Positions 52,237 through 62,542 of a stretch of 64,000 bases of DNA are shown here, one piece after another. The stretch lies in contig JALFLK010000010.1 of NCBI GenBank assembly GCA_022774755.1, positions 1 through 64,000 on the forward strand, in the 5' to 3' direction. The notes under the pieces were generated by a model. The model was not told where the DNA came from and did no database searches. It was given only the letters and a program-made list of their open reading frames with translations. Source of the DNA: a bacterium. Lineage in GTDB: Bacteria; Bacillota; Clostridia; Oscillospirales; Acutalibacteraceae. The stretch's first letter is position 1. Each line of letters opens with the position of its first letter. A program made the position numbers and the translations under genes.

Positions 52237-53418
52237 ATGGCGTATCAAAATGGCAGTAACCGCAGCGGAAACCAAGGTGGTTATGTGGACATAAGTTCAA
52301 ACTCCCAGGTGAAAAAAGTGTATAAAAAGCGTGGCAGGGGAAAGAGGATTTTTATTATCTTCTTTTCCGTCGTTTTCTTAATATGCGGTTCGGGACTTCT
52401 GTATTACTACTCTGTGCTGGAATCCCTGAACTATAATTTTTCCGGTAATATCGGAGGAAATGACAATAACACATCCGGCGACGGCAACGACAGCATAGGT
52501 TCTCAGGATTCTAACCTTACTTTTGACGGCAAAACCCTTTTGAGCGACCCTAAGGTTTTAAATGTTATGCTTTTCGGCGAGGATTATTCCGACGGTGAAG
52601 ACCACGGCAGAAGCGACTCAATGATTATGATGACCATAGACAACAGGCATCAGAAGCTGAAGCTGACAACCTTTATGAGGGATACCTATGTGTATATTCC
52701 CGGTTACGATTACCAGAAGATTAACGCAGCGTATATGTTCGGCGGTCCTGCACTTGCCATAAAAACCATTCAGGCAAACTTCGGAATTAAGATTGACCGA
52801 TATGCGGTTGTAAATTACGAGAGCTTTGTGGATATTGTAGATATAATGGGCGGAGTTGATATTGAGCTTACAGAGGATGAAATCGGATATATCAACTTCC
52901 AGATGTATATTAACGACCAGGTTGACGGCCCCACAACAATTACCGATTCTCCGGGAGTTGTTCACCTTAACGGCACCGAGGCTCTTTGGTATGCCCGTGA
53001 CAGAGGCTTCTATGAGCCTGATGAATACCCGGGAGTTGTTTTTGAAGGCGACGACTGGGATAGAACAAGACGCCAGAGAAACTTTTTGAGTACGGTTTTT
53101 GCAAGTATGAAAAACGCATCACTGCCTCAGATTGTATCTATTGTGGGTAAGGTAGGCCCCCTTGTAACCACAAACTTTAAAAAGGACGAAATTACTACGC
53201 TTGTTGCAAACTCCCTGAAATATTTAAAATACGATGTTGAGGAGTTCAGCGTTCCCCACGGCAATCAGGGTGCTGAGTGGGATTATGTGAACGACCCGGT
53301 AAAGGGCTCATATATCCAGATAAATGATTTGGATTTGGAGCGAAAGGAGATAGCCTCCTTTGTGTTTGAAGAGCTGGTAAGCGGGGCGTCAGTTTCTTCT
53401 TCCTCAGCAAGTCGTTAG
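52237..53418 (+). CDS. LCP (LytR-CpsA-Psr) family protein
   Basis: N-terminal TM; LLFGEDYSDGEDHGRSDSMIMMTIDNRHQKLKLTTFMRDTYVYIPGY, LNGTEALWYARDR. Confidence 0.93.
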   Translation: MAYQNGSNRSGNQGGYVDISSNSQVKKVYKKRGRGKRIFIIFFSVVFLICGSGLLYYYSVLESLNYNFSGNIGGNDNNTSGDGNDSIGSQDSNLTFDGKTLLSDPKVLNVMLFGEDYSDGEDHGRSDSMIMMTIDNRHQKLKLTTFMRDTYVYIPGYDYQKINAAYMFGGPALAIKTIQANFGIKIDRYAVVNYESFVDIVDIMGGVDIELTEDEIGYINFQMYINDQVDGPTTITDSPGVVHLNGTEALWYARDRGFYEPDEYPGVVFEGDDWDRTRRQRNFLSTVFASMKNASLPQIVSIVGKVGPLVTTNFKKDEITTLVANSLKYLKYDVEEFSVPHGNQGAEWDYVNDPVKGSYIQINDLDLERKEIASFVFEELVSGASVSSSSASR

Positions 53419-53468
53419 TTGTTTCTGATGATTTCCGCTTATGTCGTATTGATATGGCAATAAAATTA

Positions 53469-53503
53469 ACCGAGTCGGTTTTATAGCCGGCTCGGTCTTT
53501 TTG
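53469..53503 (+). terminator. Rho-independent terminator
   Basis: ACCGAGTCGG-TTTTATAG-CCGGCTCGGT followed by CTTTTT. Confidence 0.85.
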
Positions 53504-53550
53504 TGTTTTGTTAGATTGATTTTGAATTTATACTATACCGGAATTAAAAA

Positions 53551-55212
53551 TCAGCCCATAGGCGCAAAGCGGTTTACAAGACTGCCGTCGTATTCTACAA
53601 TATCCGTAAACATATCATATGGTCTTGCCCAGACATCGCCTGTTTTGTCAGACTTGTAAATCACAAGCTTTTCAAGGGTTTCGCTGTGGCGTGCAACGGC
53701 GATAACCGTATATTCGCTGCCTTTAAAGTGCTTGTATCGTTTGCCCTCAACGGGAGTAATCGGCTTTGGAGATTTCTGCGGTTTTGCCGTTTTCTGCTTA
53801 ACGCATTTTTCATTTACGGAATTATTCTTCTGTTTTGGAAGGACGATGCTTTTTAACCCGTCAATGCGGAAACTGCCGTCGTTAGGTACAAGAATTCTTC
53901 CGCCGTGAGCCGGAATTTCAATGTTAATATAGCCGTTTGTATCAAAGGCTTGGTTATCGTTTAAGACATCGGTCAACACAGAGCCGCCCTCGGTGTTAAA
54001 GCCGATTTCAGAGGGATTGTCTGATAAGTTAAGCAGAATATAAGCAGTCTGAGACGCGGTTTTTCTTCTGAAAACATACTGCTCGTTTTTAATTACAATA
54101 TTTTCAAAATCACCGTATTTCAGGCTTTCAAGCCCTAAGCGAACAGCTCCGAGCCTTTGTAAAAATTTGCAAAGCTCATCGTCTGCATCGGGAATATTAT
54201 CAATATCAAGGCAAGGTCTTAATTCGGCGTCGCTGTGGTTTGTCCTTTTGCCTTTAACCGCCCATTCGCTTCCGTAGTAAACAGACGGAACGCCCGGCAT
54301 ACAGTACAGCAGGGTGTAGATGTTTTTAAGATGCCTTTGGTCGTTTACCGAGCTTGCAACACGGTTGACATCGTGGTTGTCGGCAAAATTATATGTGTAA
54401 ATATCCTTGTAAATCCCACCGTTCCCGAACTGCCGCTGCAGCGAGTGGGCAATTTCAAAGTAATTATGGTCGTTGTGACTTGAGTATAAGCCCTTGTAGC
54501 ATTCGTAGTTTGTAACGGAGTTCAGCGCATTGTCACGGATAATGCGGTTGTAATCTCCGCCGACCATTTCCCCGTACATCCAAAAATCTCCGCATTTTGA
54601 GTCTGCAAAGCTCCTCAGCCTTTTGAAAAATCCCGTATCCATTACATCGGCGGCGTCAATTCTCAGTCCGTCAATACCGAATTCGTCAATCCAAAAGCCC
54701 ACGCAGTCAATAAGATAGTCGGCAACCTGAGGGTTTTGCAGATTCAGCTTAACAAGGTCATAGTGACCTGCCCAGCCCTCGTACCAAAATGGGTCGCCCT
54801 TGGGACTTCTTCCGCCGAAGTTTAAATTTTGAAACCAAGAGCAGTAGGGCGAGGCTTGTCCTTTCTCCTGAATATCCTTGAATGCAAAAAATTCTCTGCC
54901 CACATGATTAAAAACTGCGTCAAGAAGCACCTTTATACCGTTTTTATGAAGGTGGTCGCAAATTTTCTTAAAGGATTTGTTGTCGCCTAAACGGCAGTCA
55001 ATTTTTTTGTAGTCGATTGTGTCGTAGCCGTGAGAACTGCTTTCAAAAACAGGGTTAAACACAACGGCGTTTACTCCAAGACTTTTCAGATGGTCTGTCC
55101 AGTCGTAGATTTTATCAAGCCTGGAGCTTGTTATACGGTCGTTGTGCTTAGGCGCTCCGCAGAAGCCGAGGGGGTATATATTGTAAATGATTGATTCGTT
55201 TATGTAAGACAT
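53551..55212 (-). CDS. GH13 alpha-amylase family protein with C-terminal DUF1653-like domain
   Basis: DAVFNHVG, DGLRIDAADV, WMYGEM, NFADNHDVNR; tail GKRYKHFKGSEYTVIAVARHSETLEKLVIYKSDKTGDVWARPYDMF. Confidence 0.9.
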   Translation of the reverse strand: MSYINESIIYNIYPLGFCGAPKHNDRITSSRLDKIYDWTDHLKSLGVNAVVFNPVFESSSHGYDTIDYKKIDCRLGDNKSFKKICDHLHKNGIKVLLDAVFNHVGREFFAFKDIQEKGQASPYCSWFQNLNFGGRSPKGDPFWYEGWAGHYDLVKLNLQNPQVADYLIDCVGFWIDEFGIDGLRIDAADVMDTGFFKRLRSFADSKCGDFWMYGEMVGGDYNRIIRDNALNSVTNYECYKGLYSSHNDHNYFEIAHSLQRQFGNGGIYKDIYTYNFADNHDVNRVASSVNDQRHLKNIYTLLYCMPGVPSVYYGSEWAVKGKRTNHSDAELRPCLDIDNIPDADDELCKFLQRLGAVRLGLESLKYGDFENIVIKNEQYVFRRKTASQTAYILLNLSDNPSEIGFNTEGGSVLTDVLNDNQAFDTNGYINIEIPAHGGRILVPNDGSFRIDGLKSIVLPKQKNNSVNEKCVKQKTAKPQKSPKPITPVEGKRYKHFKGSEYTVIAVARHSETLEKLVIYKSDKTGDVWARPYDMFTDIVEYDGSLVNRFAPMG

Positions 55213-55333
55213 ATTTCCTCCCAAAATTTTATTTTTTAAAATTATATCACAGTAAAATCTATTGTGCAAACATATTTGCTGTGATATAATAGCCCTGACA
55301 GAAAATGTATGATGTATAAAAGGGGTTGTTTGT

Positions 55334-55861
55334 ATGAATGTTTGGCACGATATTTCTCCGAAAAGAATTAAACCTGATGATTTTGTTGCTTACATAGAAA
55401 TTCCCAAGGGAAGCAAAACAAAGTATGAGCTTGACAAGGAAAGCGGTATGCTGATTTTAGACAGAGTGCTTTATACTTCTACCCATTACCCTGCAAATTA
55501 CGGCTTTATCCCCAGAACTTATGCCGATGACCTTGACCCATTGGATGTTTTGGTGCTTTCAAGCGAGGTTATGTACCCGTCAACCCTTGTGCGCTGTTAT
55601 CCTATCGGGGTAATAAATATGATTGACAACAAGCGCAACGATGAGAAAATTATAGCCATTCCCTACGGCGACCCTATGTATAATGAGTTCAAGGACATAA
55701 GCCAGCTTCCGGCTCATATTTTCAACGAGATGACCCATTTCTTCAAGGTTTACAAAACTCTTGAGAATAAACAGACAGCCGTAAATGAAGTTCAAGACGC
55801 AGAGGTTGCAAAGAATATTATCGCAAAGGCAATAAGCGATTACAGAGAAAAATTCTGCTGA
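55334..55861 (+). CDS. ppa: Inorganic pyrophosphatase, family I
   Basis: [56 protein letters not shown]. Confidence 0.96.
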   Translation: MNVWHDISPKRIKPDDFVAYIEIPKGSKTKYELDKESGMLILDRVLYTSTHYPANYGFIPRTYADDLDPLDVLVLSSEVMYPSTLVRCYPIGVINMIDNKRNDEKIIAIPYGDPMYNEFKDISQLPAHIFNEMTHFFKVYKTLENKQTAVNEVQDAEVAKNIIAKAISDYREKFC

Positions 55862-55872
55862 AAGGTGATATT

Positions 55873-56325
55873 ATGCAAAAAATAGTGAATAAAACCACAA
55901 AAAAATTAAGAATAGCGTTAATGGTGATTTTTCTGCTGATTGTATTTGCAAACAGCTTTCCGTTTTTTCAGGGACAGCAAAGCGACGGCAGACTTTACTA
56001 CTATACGGCGACCGATTTGTTTTTGGAGGTTACCACAATTACCGAAAACCCCGTTGACCAGGGTCCTCTGACGGCTGTTGCGTGGAGCTCTGCGCTGTTT
56101 TTTGTTATTCCTATTGCCGGATTTCTTTTTGCGGCTTTCGACAGAGAGAGAAACATTAAAAATGTTGCCGGAATAATTCTCTCGGCTATGGGCGCCCTTG
56201 CAATAACATTTATAGTAGGACCGTATATGTCTTTGGGTTCTTTGGCGGCGATTATTTTGTATTTTGTCACATTCCTTATTTCGGTTTTCGGAATATTTGC
56301 TCGTTATATTGTTCAGGAAGAATAG
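55873..56325 (+). CDS. Hypothetical membrane protein
   Basis: 150 aa, several TM helices, 12 nt after ppa. Confidence 0.7.
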   Translation: MQKIVNKTTKKLRIALMVIFLLIVFANSFPFFQGQQSDGRLYYYTATDLFLEVTTITENPVDQGPLTAVAWSSALFFVIPIAGFLFAAFDRERNIKNVAGIILSAMGALAITFIVGPYMSLGSLAAIILYFVTFLISVFGIFARYIVQEE

Positions 56326-56329
56326 AGCC

Positions 56330-56905
56330 CATATAAAAACCGATTTGCCGTTAATTATTACCGGTGCTGCAAAAGTCCAAGAATCATATCCTCTGTCTTT
56401 ATGGCTTTTATGATGATCTATTTCTATTCCTCTTTTAAGTACCTTTGGAACAGCTGCAAAAGTTGCTATTTCAGCATCACTTTTTAGATACGACAATGAT
56501 ATACTTACCTCTTTCCAAGTGGATTTTTCTTGCTGGTTAGTTGTACCGTGATAAGCCTTTATAGTATAGCCATTTTCCTTTGCCGCTTCGTCAACAAGTT
56601 TCTGCGCTGCTTCAAGATCGTTGTTCTTTACAGCTTCAAGGTATTCGTTGTCAATAACATCATTTAAAGAGTACTTGACATTAGTATTATTTTGTGGTAT
56701 TGTTTCATTAAATGCAGTGGTGATGTTGGATCCCTTGCTATCGTTCTTTTTGGTAGTAACACCCAAGTTTCTAGCCTCTGCATTTTCTTTTATAAGTACA
56801 AATTCTGTACCATCATTAGCTACTATTCTATGGGTCTTATATCTGTATTGACCGGTCTTTCTTACAACTACACCAACAAATCCCTTTATATTTTTTAATA
56901 AATAA
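56330..56905 (-). pseudogene. Truncated fragment of a large phage/ICE-type polyvalent protein
   Basis: Open frame without start: KNIKGFVGVVVRKTGQYRYKTHRIVANDGTEFVLIKENAEARNLGVTTKKND...NVKYSLNDVIDNEYLEAVKNNDLEAAQKLVDEAAKENGYTIKAYHGTTNQ...RGYDSWTFAAPVIINGKSVF; homology-like sequence stops near 56335. Confidence 0.65.
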
Positions 56906-56907
56906 TA

Positions 56908-56942
56908 AAAGCTGTATCGAAAAATTTTCGATACAGCTTTTT
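56908..56942 (-). terminator. Terminator of the DUF2804 gene
   Basis: AAAGCTGTATCGAAAATTTTTCGATACAGCTTTT. Confidence 0.8.
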
Positions 56943-56943
56943 G

Positions 56944-57936
56944 TTACAGTACGGTAAAAACCATCTGGGCAGGTATGCTTGTTAAATTTACGGGCTCTGA
57001 ATTCAGCAAAGCAAATTCTCCGTACAGACTGCCGTGAACAACGGTTGTTTTGTCGCATTTTATAAATACGGGGGAATTTTTGTAAATTTCGGGCTTAAAG
57101 GTTATATTTACAGCGTGAATTCCGCTTTTAAAATTCCAGATTTTATCAATCCTTTCGTCGCTGCCCAAAAACTTAATTTTAGAGAGTTTTTGCATATTTC
57201 CGTCCGTAAAGTAGCAGTTTTCTTCCCCCTGAAGGTCGTCGCCTAATTTACTGCCGAAATAAAGGGAAAAATTTTTGCCGTCAAGCTTGCAGTTTGCGGT
57301 AACATACCTGTAAATCTGTCTGTAAGGCAGACGGCACAGGGTTGTGTGGAAATATCCCAGATTGTTTGAAAAATCGTAGGATTTATCGCCTAATTCCGCT
57401 TTTCCGGTTACTGTTGAATCCGGCTGAAAGCTCTTTAGGTAAAAGCATTTCGGCTTTTGATTAAAGGGTACTGCAAGGTTTAGACTGTCACCCTGATGCC
57501 TGCGGAAAGTAAGGTCAAAAAACAAATCTCCGTAGCCTGCAAAATTTTGAAAACTGCATTTAATATTAAGCGAATCGGTTAGTTCATATTGAGAAATATT
57601 AAGCCCTTTGTGTGAAATTTCATACTCGTTGCCTGCGAGGTAGGGAATACTGCTATTTGTGAGAAAAACCTTTTTTACAACGCAATCGGCAACCGTGCCT
57701 TTCAGCTCTTTGTCTCTGAGCGCGATTTTTACCACAAACTCAAAGGCAGTTTTTTCAATGGTTATAAAAATAGAACAGCTTTTGCTTTCTGCATAAAAAA
57801 ATCTGTGGCAGTCGGCTTTTTCAACCGCTTTTTGCCCCGTCGTATTAAGGGTGAAAAGCGGACTTTTGCTCCAACCGCCCAAAACTGCTCCGTCGCCTGT
57901 GAAAAACGGACGGCTGTTTGTTACCTCTTTTTGCAA
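56944..57936 (-). CDS. DUF2804 domain-containing protein
   Basis: 330 aa, FFTGDGAVLGGWSKSPLFTLN...NFAGYGDLFFDLTFRRH. Confidence 0.8.
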   Translation of the reverse strand: MQKEVTNSRPFFTGDGAVLGGWSKSPLFTLNTTGQKAVEKADCHRFFYAESKSCSIFITIEKTAFEFVVKIALRDKELKGTVADCVVKKVFLTNSSIPYLAGNEYEISHKGLNISQYELTDSLNIKCSFQNFAGYGDLFFDLTFRRHQGDSLNLAVPFNQKPKCFYLKSFQPDSTVTGKAELGDKSYDFSNNLGYFHTTLCRLPYRQIYRYVTANCKLDGKNFSLYFGSKLGDDLQGEENCYFTDGNMQKLSKIKFLGSDERIDKIWNFKSGIHAVNITFKPEIYKNSPVFIKCDKTTVVHGSLYGEFALLNSEPVNLTSIPAQMVFTVL

Positions 57937-58108
57937 GAAAACTCCTCCAATGAAATTTCATATACCTCTATACGGCTATTATACAAAAAATTTATCGTCT
58001 TATCAAGGAGCAAACGGCTTATTCACCTTTATTGCTTAAAAAAGGTGATTTTTTTTAGGTTTTTATCATAAATATTATAAAAATATTAAAAACACTTGGA
58101 GAGAAATT

Positions 58109-58528
58109 TTGAAAAAGCCTATTTTGAAAAAGCCTATATTTTTTTTGTGGTGCGCAGTTTGTGTATTGAACGTTTTTCTGCTTTCCTCTTGCACAAAGAT
58201 TGTAAAATGCAATTCCGACGAGCTTAAAGCAAGCTCCTGGGTTGGAGAAACGGCAGGAAAAACTGCGGTTACTCTTGAATTTTTTGAGGATAATACGGCA
58301 CAGCTTACAATCAGTGGTGACGCAGACAACAGCTGTAAAATCGGCGGCGTCTGCATAGCTGACGAAAGCACGCTTTTAATCAGCGACAAATCAATGGCGA
58401 GGACAATTTCCATTGAGTACAGGGTGTACGGAAAAAAGCTTGAGCTTTCGTATATGGGAGGAACCCTCATTCTTGAAAAGGCAGAGCCGTCGGGGCAGCA
58501 GAAAACTCCCGATGAAACAAACGAATAG
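58109..58528 (+). CDS. Small hypothetical lipoprotein
   Basis: MKKPILKKPIFFLWCAVCVLNVFLLSSCTKIVKC, lipobox LSSC. Confidence 0.65.
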   Translation: MKKPILKKPIFFLWCAVCVLNVFLLSSCTKIVKCNSDELKASSWVGETAGKTAVTLEFFEDNTAQLTISGDADNSCKIGGVCIADESTLLISDKSMARTISIEYRVYGKKLELSYMGGTLILEKAEPSGQQKTPDETNE

Positions 58529-58558
58529 AACAGAACTTAATAAAACACAACTTCGTTA

Positions 58559-58595
58559 AGACAGCCGATTTGTAAAAAGACGGCTGTTTTTGTTT
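58559..58595 (+). terminator. Rho-independent terminator
   Basis: ACAGCCGATTTGTAAAAAGACGGCTGT followed by TTTTGTTT. Confidence 0.75.
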
Positions 58596-58810
58596 ATTTG
58601 CTTATAAATCAAGGAACAATTCTTCGGTATGATTTAATTCTGTTTTTTGTTTATATTAGGTGATTTGCAAATTCCGTAATATTAGGTAATTTTTATTGAT
58701 AAATTTGTTGCATTATGATATAATAACTCTATTATGCAGATTTGTACCTTTTTTCCACTCTGCATAAAAATTATTGTCCGAAAAATCGCTGACGGGAGAT
58801 GAATTTTTGT

Positions 58811-59320
58811 ATGGTTGTAATGGGAATCGACCCCGGATATGCCATAGTAGGCTGGGGCGCCGTTGAGTGTAAATCCGGCGTTTGCAAGCCCTTAGGCTTC
58901 GGAGCAGTTACAACCGACGCAGGAACGGATTTTAACCGTCGGCTTACCGTGATTTACGACGATATTTCTTATTTGCTCAAAAGGTGCCGTCCCGACGCTG
59001 TGGCAATCGAAAAGCTGTATTTTACCACAAATCAGAAAACCGCAATTATGGTTGCCCAGGCAAGGGGAGTGGTTCTTCTTGCGGCGCAAAAGCAGGAAAT
59101 TCCGATTTTTGAATATACTCCGCTTCAGGTCAAAACTACCGTAACAGGCTACGGAAAGGCAAAAAAACCTCAGGTTATGGAGATGACAAGGCGGCTTTTG
59201 AAGCTTAAAGAAGTGCCCAAACCCGATGATACCGCCGATGCGCTGGCTATTGCTCTTTGTCATATTCAGGCTTCGGGTTCAAGATTAAGGCAAGCAATGT
59301 ACCAAAAGGGGTTGAGTTAG
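58811..59320 (+). CDS. ruvC: Crossover junction endodeoxyribonuclease RuvC
   Basis: MVVMGIDPGYAIVGWGAVE, AIEKLYFTTNQKTAIMVAQARG, DDTADALAIALCH. Confidence 0.95.
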   Translation: MVVMGIDPGYAIVGWGAVECKSGVCKPLGFGAVTTDAGTDFNRRLTVIYDDISYLLKRCRPDAVAIEKLYFTTNQKTAIMVAQARGVVLLAAQKQEIPIFEYTPLQVKTTVTGYGKAKKPQVMEMTRRLLKLKEVPKPDDTADALAIALCHIQASGSRLRQAMYQKGLS

Positions 59321-59916
59321 TGTTTTATTCCGTCAGAGGAAAGCTGATACATACAGAAGTTAATATCGCCGTTGTGGATTGCGCAGGAGTGGGTTATAAG
59401 TGCCAGACCACAATGAACACTTTGAAAAAATTAAAGCCCGACAGCGAGGTAACCCTTTACACCTACCTGAATGTCAGGGAGGACGCCATGGAGCTTTTCG
59501 GCTTTGCCACTACCGAGGAGCTGGGGATTTTTAAAACCCTTATCGGCGTAAGCGGAGTTGGTCCCAAGGTGGGGCTCGCCATACTGTCCGTGCTTACCCC
59601 CCAGCAGGTTGCTTTGGCGATTGCCTCCAATGACGTAAAGTCCATTACCCTTGCCCAGGGAGTAGGCAATAAGCTGGCTCAGAGAATTATTCTTGAGCTT
59701 AAGGATAAACTGAAAAATATAGCCTCAAAATCAAACAGCGGAGCTGTTTCTGCGGCGTCAGAGGTTGTTTCGGGCAACATTCCCAAGGCGATTGAAGCCC
59801 TTACGGTGCTTGGTTACACTCCGGCAGAGGTTACACCGTACCTTGCAGGAATGGATTCATCACTTCCTGTTGAAAAGCTGATCGGAGAAACCCTGAGGAT
59901 GCTGGGCAGAAATTAG
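59320..59916 (+). CDS. ruvA: Holliday junction DNA helicase RuvA, GTG start
   Basis: (V)FYSVRGKLIHTEVNIAVVDCAGVGYKC; GVSGVGPKVGLAILS; GTG overlaps the ruvC TAG stop (TAGTG). Confidence 0.93.
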   Translation: MFYSVRGKLIHTEVNIAVVDCAGVGYKCQTTMNTLKKLKPDSEVTLYTYLNVREDAMELFGFATTEELGIFKTLIGVSGVGPKVGLAILSVLTPQQVALAIASNDVKSITLAQGVGNKLAQRIILELKDKLKNIASKSNSGAVSAASEVVSGNIPKAIEALTVLGYTPAEVTPYLAGMDSSLPVEKLIGETLRMLGRN

Positions 59917-60050
59917 TTTTTTTAAATATACACAAAGTATGTATATACCGAATATAAAACGGATATGAAACGAAAAATATGCGCTGAATTTTGAATTTGA
60001 TTTAGTTTATGATTTATAAAAATAAGGAAATTTAAAAAAGGAAATTTACT

Positions 60051-61115
60051 ATGAGTTTTGAATTTTCTGACGAATTTGATTTTGAAAACAGAATTATGGA
60101 TACCTCGGAAATCCCCGAGGATACCGCAGACGGAGATAATCCCCTGCGTCCCAAAACCCTGGACGAATACATAGGTCAGGAAAAGGTTAAGGAAAATCTG
60201 CGGGTGTTTATTCAGGCGGCAAAGCAAAGGAACGAAACCCTTGACCATGTTTTGCTTTACGGCCCTCCCGGCTTGGGCAAAACCACTCTTGCGGCTATTA
60301 TCGCAAAAGAAATGGGCGTTTCTATCAGAATTACATCCGGTCCGGCAATAGAAAAGCCCGGCGACCTTGCCTCAATTCTGACCAACCTCAATACCGGAGA
60401 TGTTCTTTTTATTGACGAAATCCATCGCCTGAGCAGAGCCGTTGAAGAGGTGCTTTACCCTGCTATGGAAGATTTTGCCATAGATATAATCACCGGTAAA
60501 GGTCAGATGGCGGCGTCATATCATCTGCCTTTGCCCCGGTTCACTCTTGTTGGAGCAACCACCAGGGCAGGTCAGCTTACAGCACCGCTGAGGGACAGAT
60601 TCGGAGTTGTGCTCAGACTTGAGCTTTATACTCCTCAGGAGCTTGCTATGATTATTGAGCGAAGCGCAGAGATTTTGAGCATCGGCATAGAGCACGACGG
60701 CGCTTTGGAGATTGCCTCACGCTCCAGAGGTACGCCGAGAATTGCAAACAGGCTTTTGAAAAGAGTAAGGGACTTTGCACAGGTTATGTCTGACGGCGTT
60801 ATAACACGGGAAACGGCAAAGATAGCCCTTGACAGGCTGGAAATTGACAATCTCGGACTTGACCGCAACGACAGAAGAATGTTGGAGGCTATTATCAAGT
60901 TTTACGCCGGCGGTCCCGTGGGGGTTGAAACTCTTGCGGCGGCAATAGGCGAAGAGGCGGTTACCATAGAGGACGTTTACGAGCCTTATTTGCTTCAGAT
61001 AGGCTTTTTGTCAAGAACGCCCAGGGGCAGATGCGTTACTGCGGAGGCATACAAACACTTAGGCTGCAAAATGCCCGGAGAAACAGGTAATTCTCAGCCT
61101 AATTTATTTGACTGA
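60051..61115 (+). CDS. ruvB: Holliday junction DNA helicase RuvB
   Basis: [48 protein letters not shown]. Confidence 0.98.
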   Translation: MSFEFSDEFDFENRIMDTSEIPEDTADGDNPLRPKTLDEYIGQEKVKENLRVFIQAAKQRNETLDHVLLYGPPGLGKTTLAAIIAKEMGVSIRITSGPAIEKPGDLASILTNLNTGDVLFIDEIHRLSRAVEEVLYPAMEDFAIDIITGKGQMAASYHLPLPRFTLVGATTRAGQLTAPLRDRFGVVLRLELYTPQELAMIIERSAEILSIGIEHDGALEIASRSRGTPRIANRLLKRVRDFAQVMSDGVITRETAKIALDRLEIDNLGLDRNDRRMLEAIIKFYAGGPVGVETLAAAIGEEAVTIEDVYEPYLLQIGFLSRTPRGRCVTAEAYKHLGCKMPGETGNSQPNLFD

Positions 61116-61192
61116 TTTATACTTGGTATATCGAGAAGTTTTGACGAAGATTTGACAGAACAAATCAAATAAAAAATTTACGGAGGAAAGTT

Positions 61193-62542
61193 ATGGGCAG
61201 ACTATTCGGAACAGACGGCGCAAGAGGCGTTGCAAACGAACAACTTAACTGCGAACTTGCAATGAACATAGGCAGAGCGGCGGCAATGGTGCTTATAAAC
61301 GACGAGGTGAAGCACCCCACATTTTTAATCGGCAGAGATACAAGACTTTCGGGCGAGATGCTCCAGGGTGCGCTGATTGCAGGCTTATGCTCTGTGGGAG
61401 CAAATGTTAAACTGCTGGGGGTAGTGCCTACTCCTGCTGTTGCATACCTTATCGGAAAATACAAGGCTGACGCAGGAATTATGATTTCAGCCTCTCACAA
61501 TCCATATGAATTTAACGGAATTAAAATTTTCAGCGAAGAAGGCTACAAGCTCCCCGATGATTTGGAAGAGCAGATTGAAGCCATAGTTTTAGACCATGCA
61601 CAGCCCTATAAAATCGTTGAAAACGAAAATATCGGTACCGTTGAGATTATAGACAACGCAGCTGACGACTATATCGAGCATATCGTATCTGCAATCAGCT
61701 ATGATTTGTCGGGTATGGAAATTGCCCTCGACTGCTCCAACGGCTCGTCTTCAAGAACTGCCGAAAAGCTGTTTGCTAAGCTGGGCGCAAAGTGCCATAT
61801 GCTTTTTGACAAGCCCGACGGAATAAACATTAACAAGGACTGCGGCTCCACTCATGTTGAAAACCTGCAAAAATATGTAATTGACCATAATCTGGACGCC
61901 GGTCTTGCCTTTGACGGCGACGCAGACAGATGTCTTGCAGTTGACGATAAAGGTCAGCTTGTGGACGGGGACTACATCATCGCAATTATCGCCGCAGACC
62001 TTAAAAGCAGAGGCTTGCTTAAGAAAAATACCGTGGTTGGTACGGTAATGACCAATATGGGCTTTAATAAGTTCTGCGAAAACAACGGTATGCACTTTGT
62101 TTCTACCAAGGTCGGCGACCGCTATGTGCTTGAGGCTATGCTTCAGGACGGCTACAATATCGGCGGTGAGCAGTCGGGCCATGTTATCCTTTTGGATTAC
62201 GGCACAACAGGCGACGGACAGCTGACAGGCGCAACTCTGCTCAGTCTTATTAACAGAAGAAACGCAAAGCTTTCGTCCATTGCAACCCTTATGGAGAGAT
62301 TTCCCCAGGTGCTTATTAATGTGGGCGTTTCGCCGGAGGGCAAGCTGAACTTCTACACCGACAAGGAAATCAAAGCAGAGATTAAGAGAGTTTCTGATAT
62401 ATTAGGCGACAGAGGCAGAATACTTGTGAGAGTATCAGGTACAGAGCCTTTGGTCAGAGTTATGCTTGAGGGCGAAAATTCCGAAGAAATTACAAAACTT
62501 GCCAATGAAACAGCGGATTTGGTAAGGGAAAGACTTTCATAA
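61193..62542 (+). CDS. glmM: Phosphoglucosamine mutase
   Basis: MGRLFGTDGARGVANEQL, active-site SASHNPYEFNGIKIF, DGDADRCLAVD. Confidence 0.97.
   Translation: MGRLFGTDGARGVANEQLNCELAMNIGRAAAMVLINDEVKHPTFLIGRDTRLSGEMLQGALIAGLCSVGANVKLLGVVPTPAVAYLIGKYKADAGIMISASHNPYEFNGIKIFSEEGYKLPDDLEEQIEAIVLDHAQPYKIVENENIGTVEIIDNAADDYIEHIVSAISYDLSGMEIALDCSNGSSSRTAEKLFAKLGAKCHMLFDKPDGININKDCGSTHVENLQKYVIDHNLDAGLAFDGDADRCLAVDDKGQLVDGDYIIAIIAADLKSRGLLKKNTVVGTVMTNMGFNKFCENNGMHFVSTKVGDRYVLEAMLQDGYNIGGEQSGHVILLDYGTTGDGQLTGATLLSLINRRNAKLSSIATLMERFPQVLINVGVSPEGKLNFYTDKEIKAEIKRVSDILGDRGRILVRVSGTEPLVRVMLEGENSEEITKLANETADLVRERLS

Noticed and set aside
55918-56766. 282-aa minus-strand ORF as an intact gene
   Set aside because: The 5' portion is a fragment of a larger mobile-element protein that stays open upstream without a start; the 3' portion is nonsense antisense to the gene at 55873-56325
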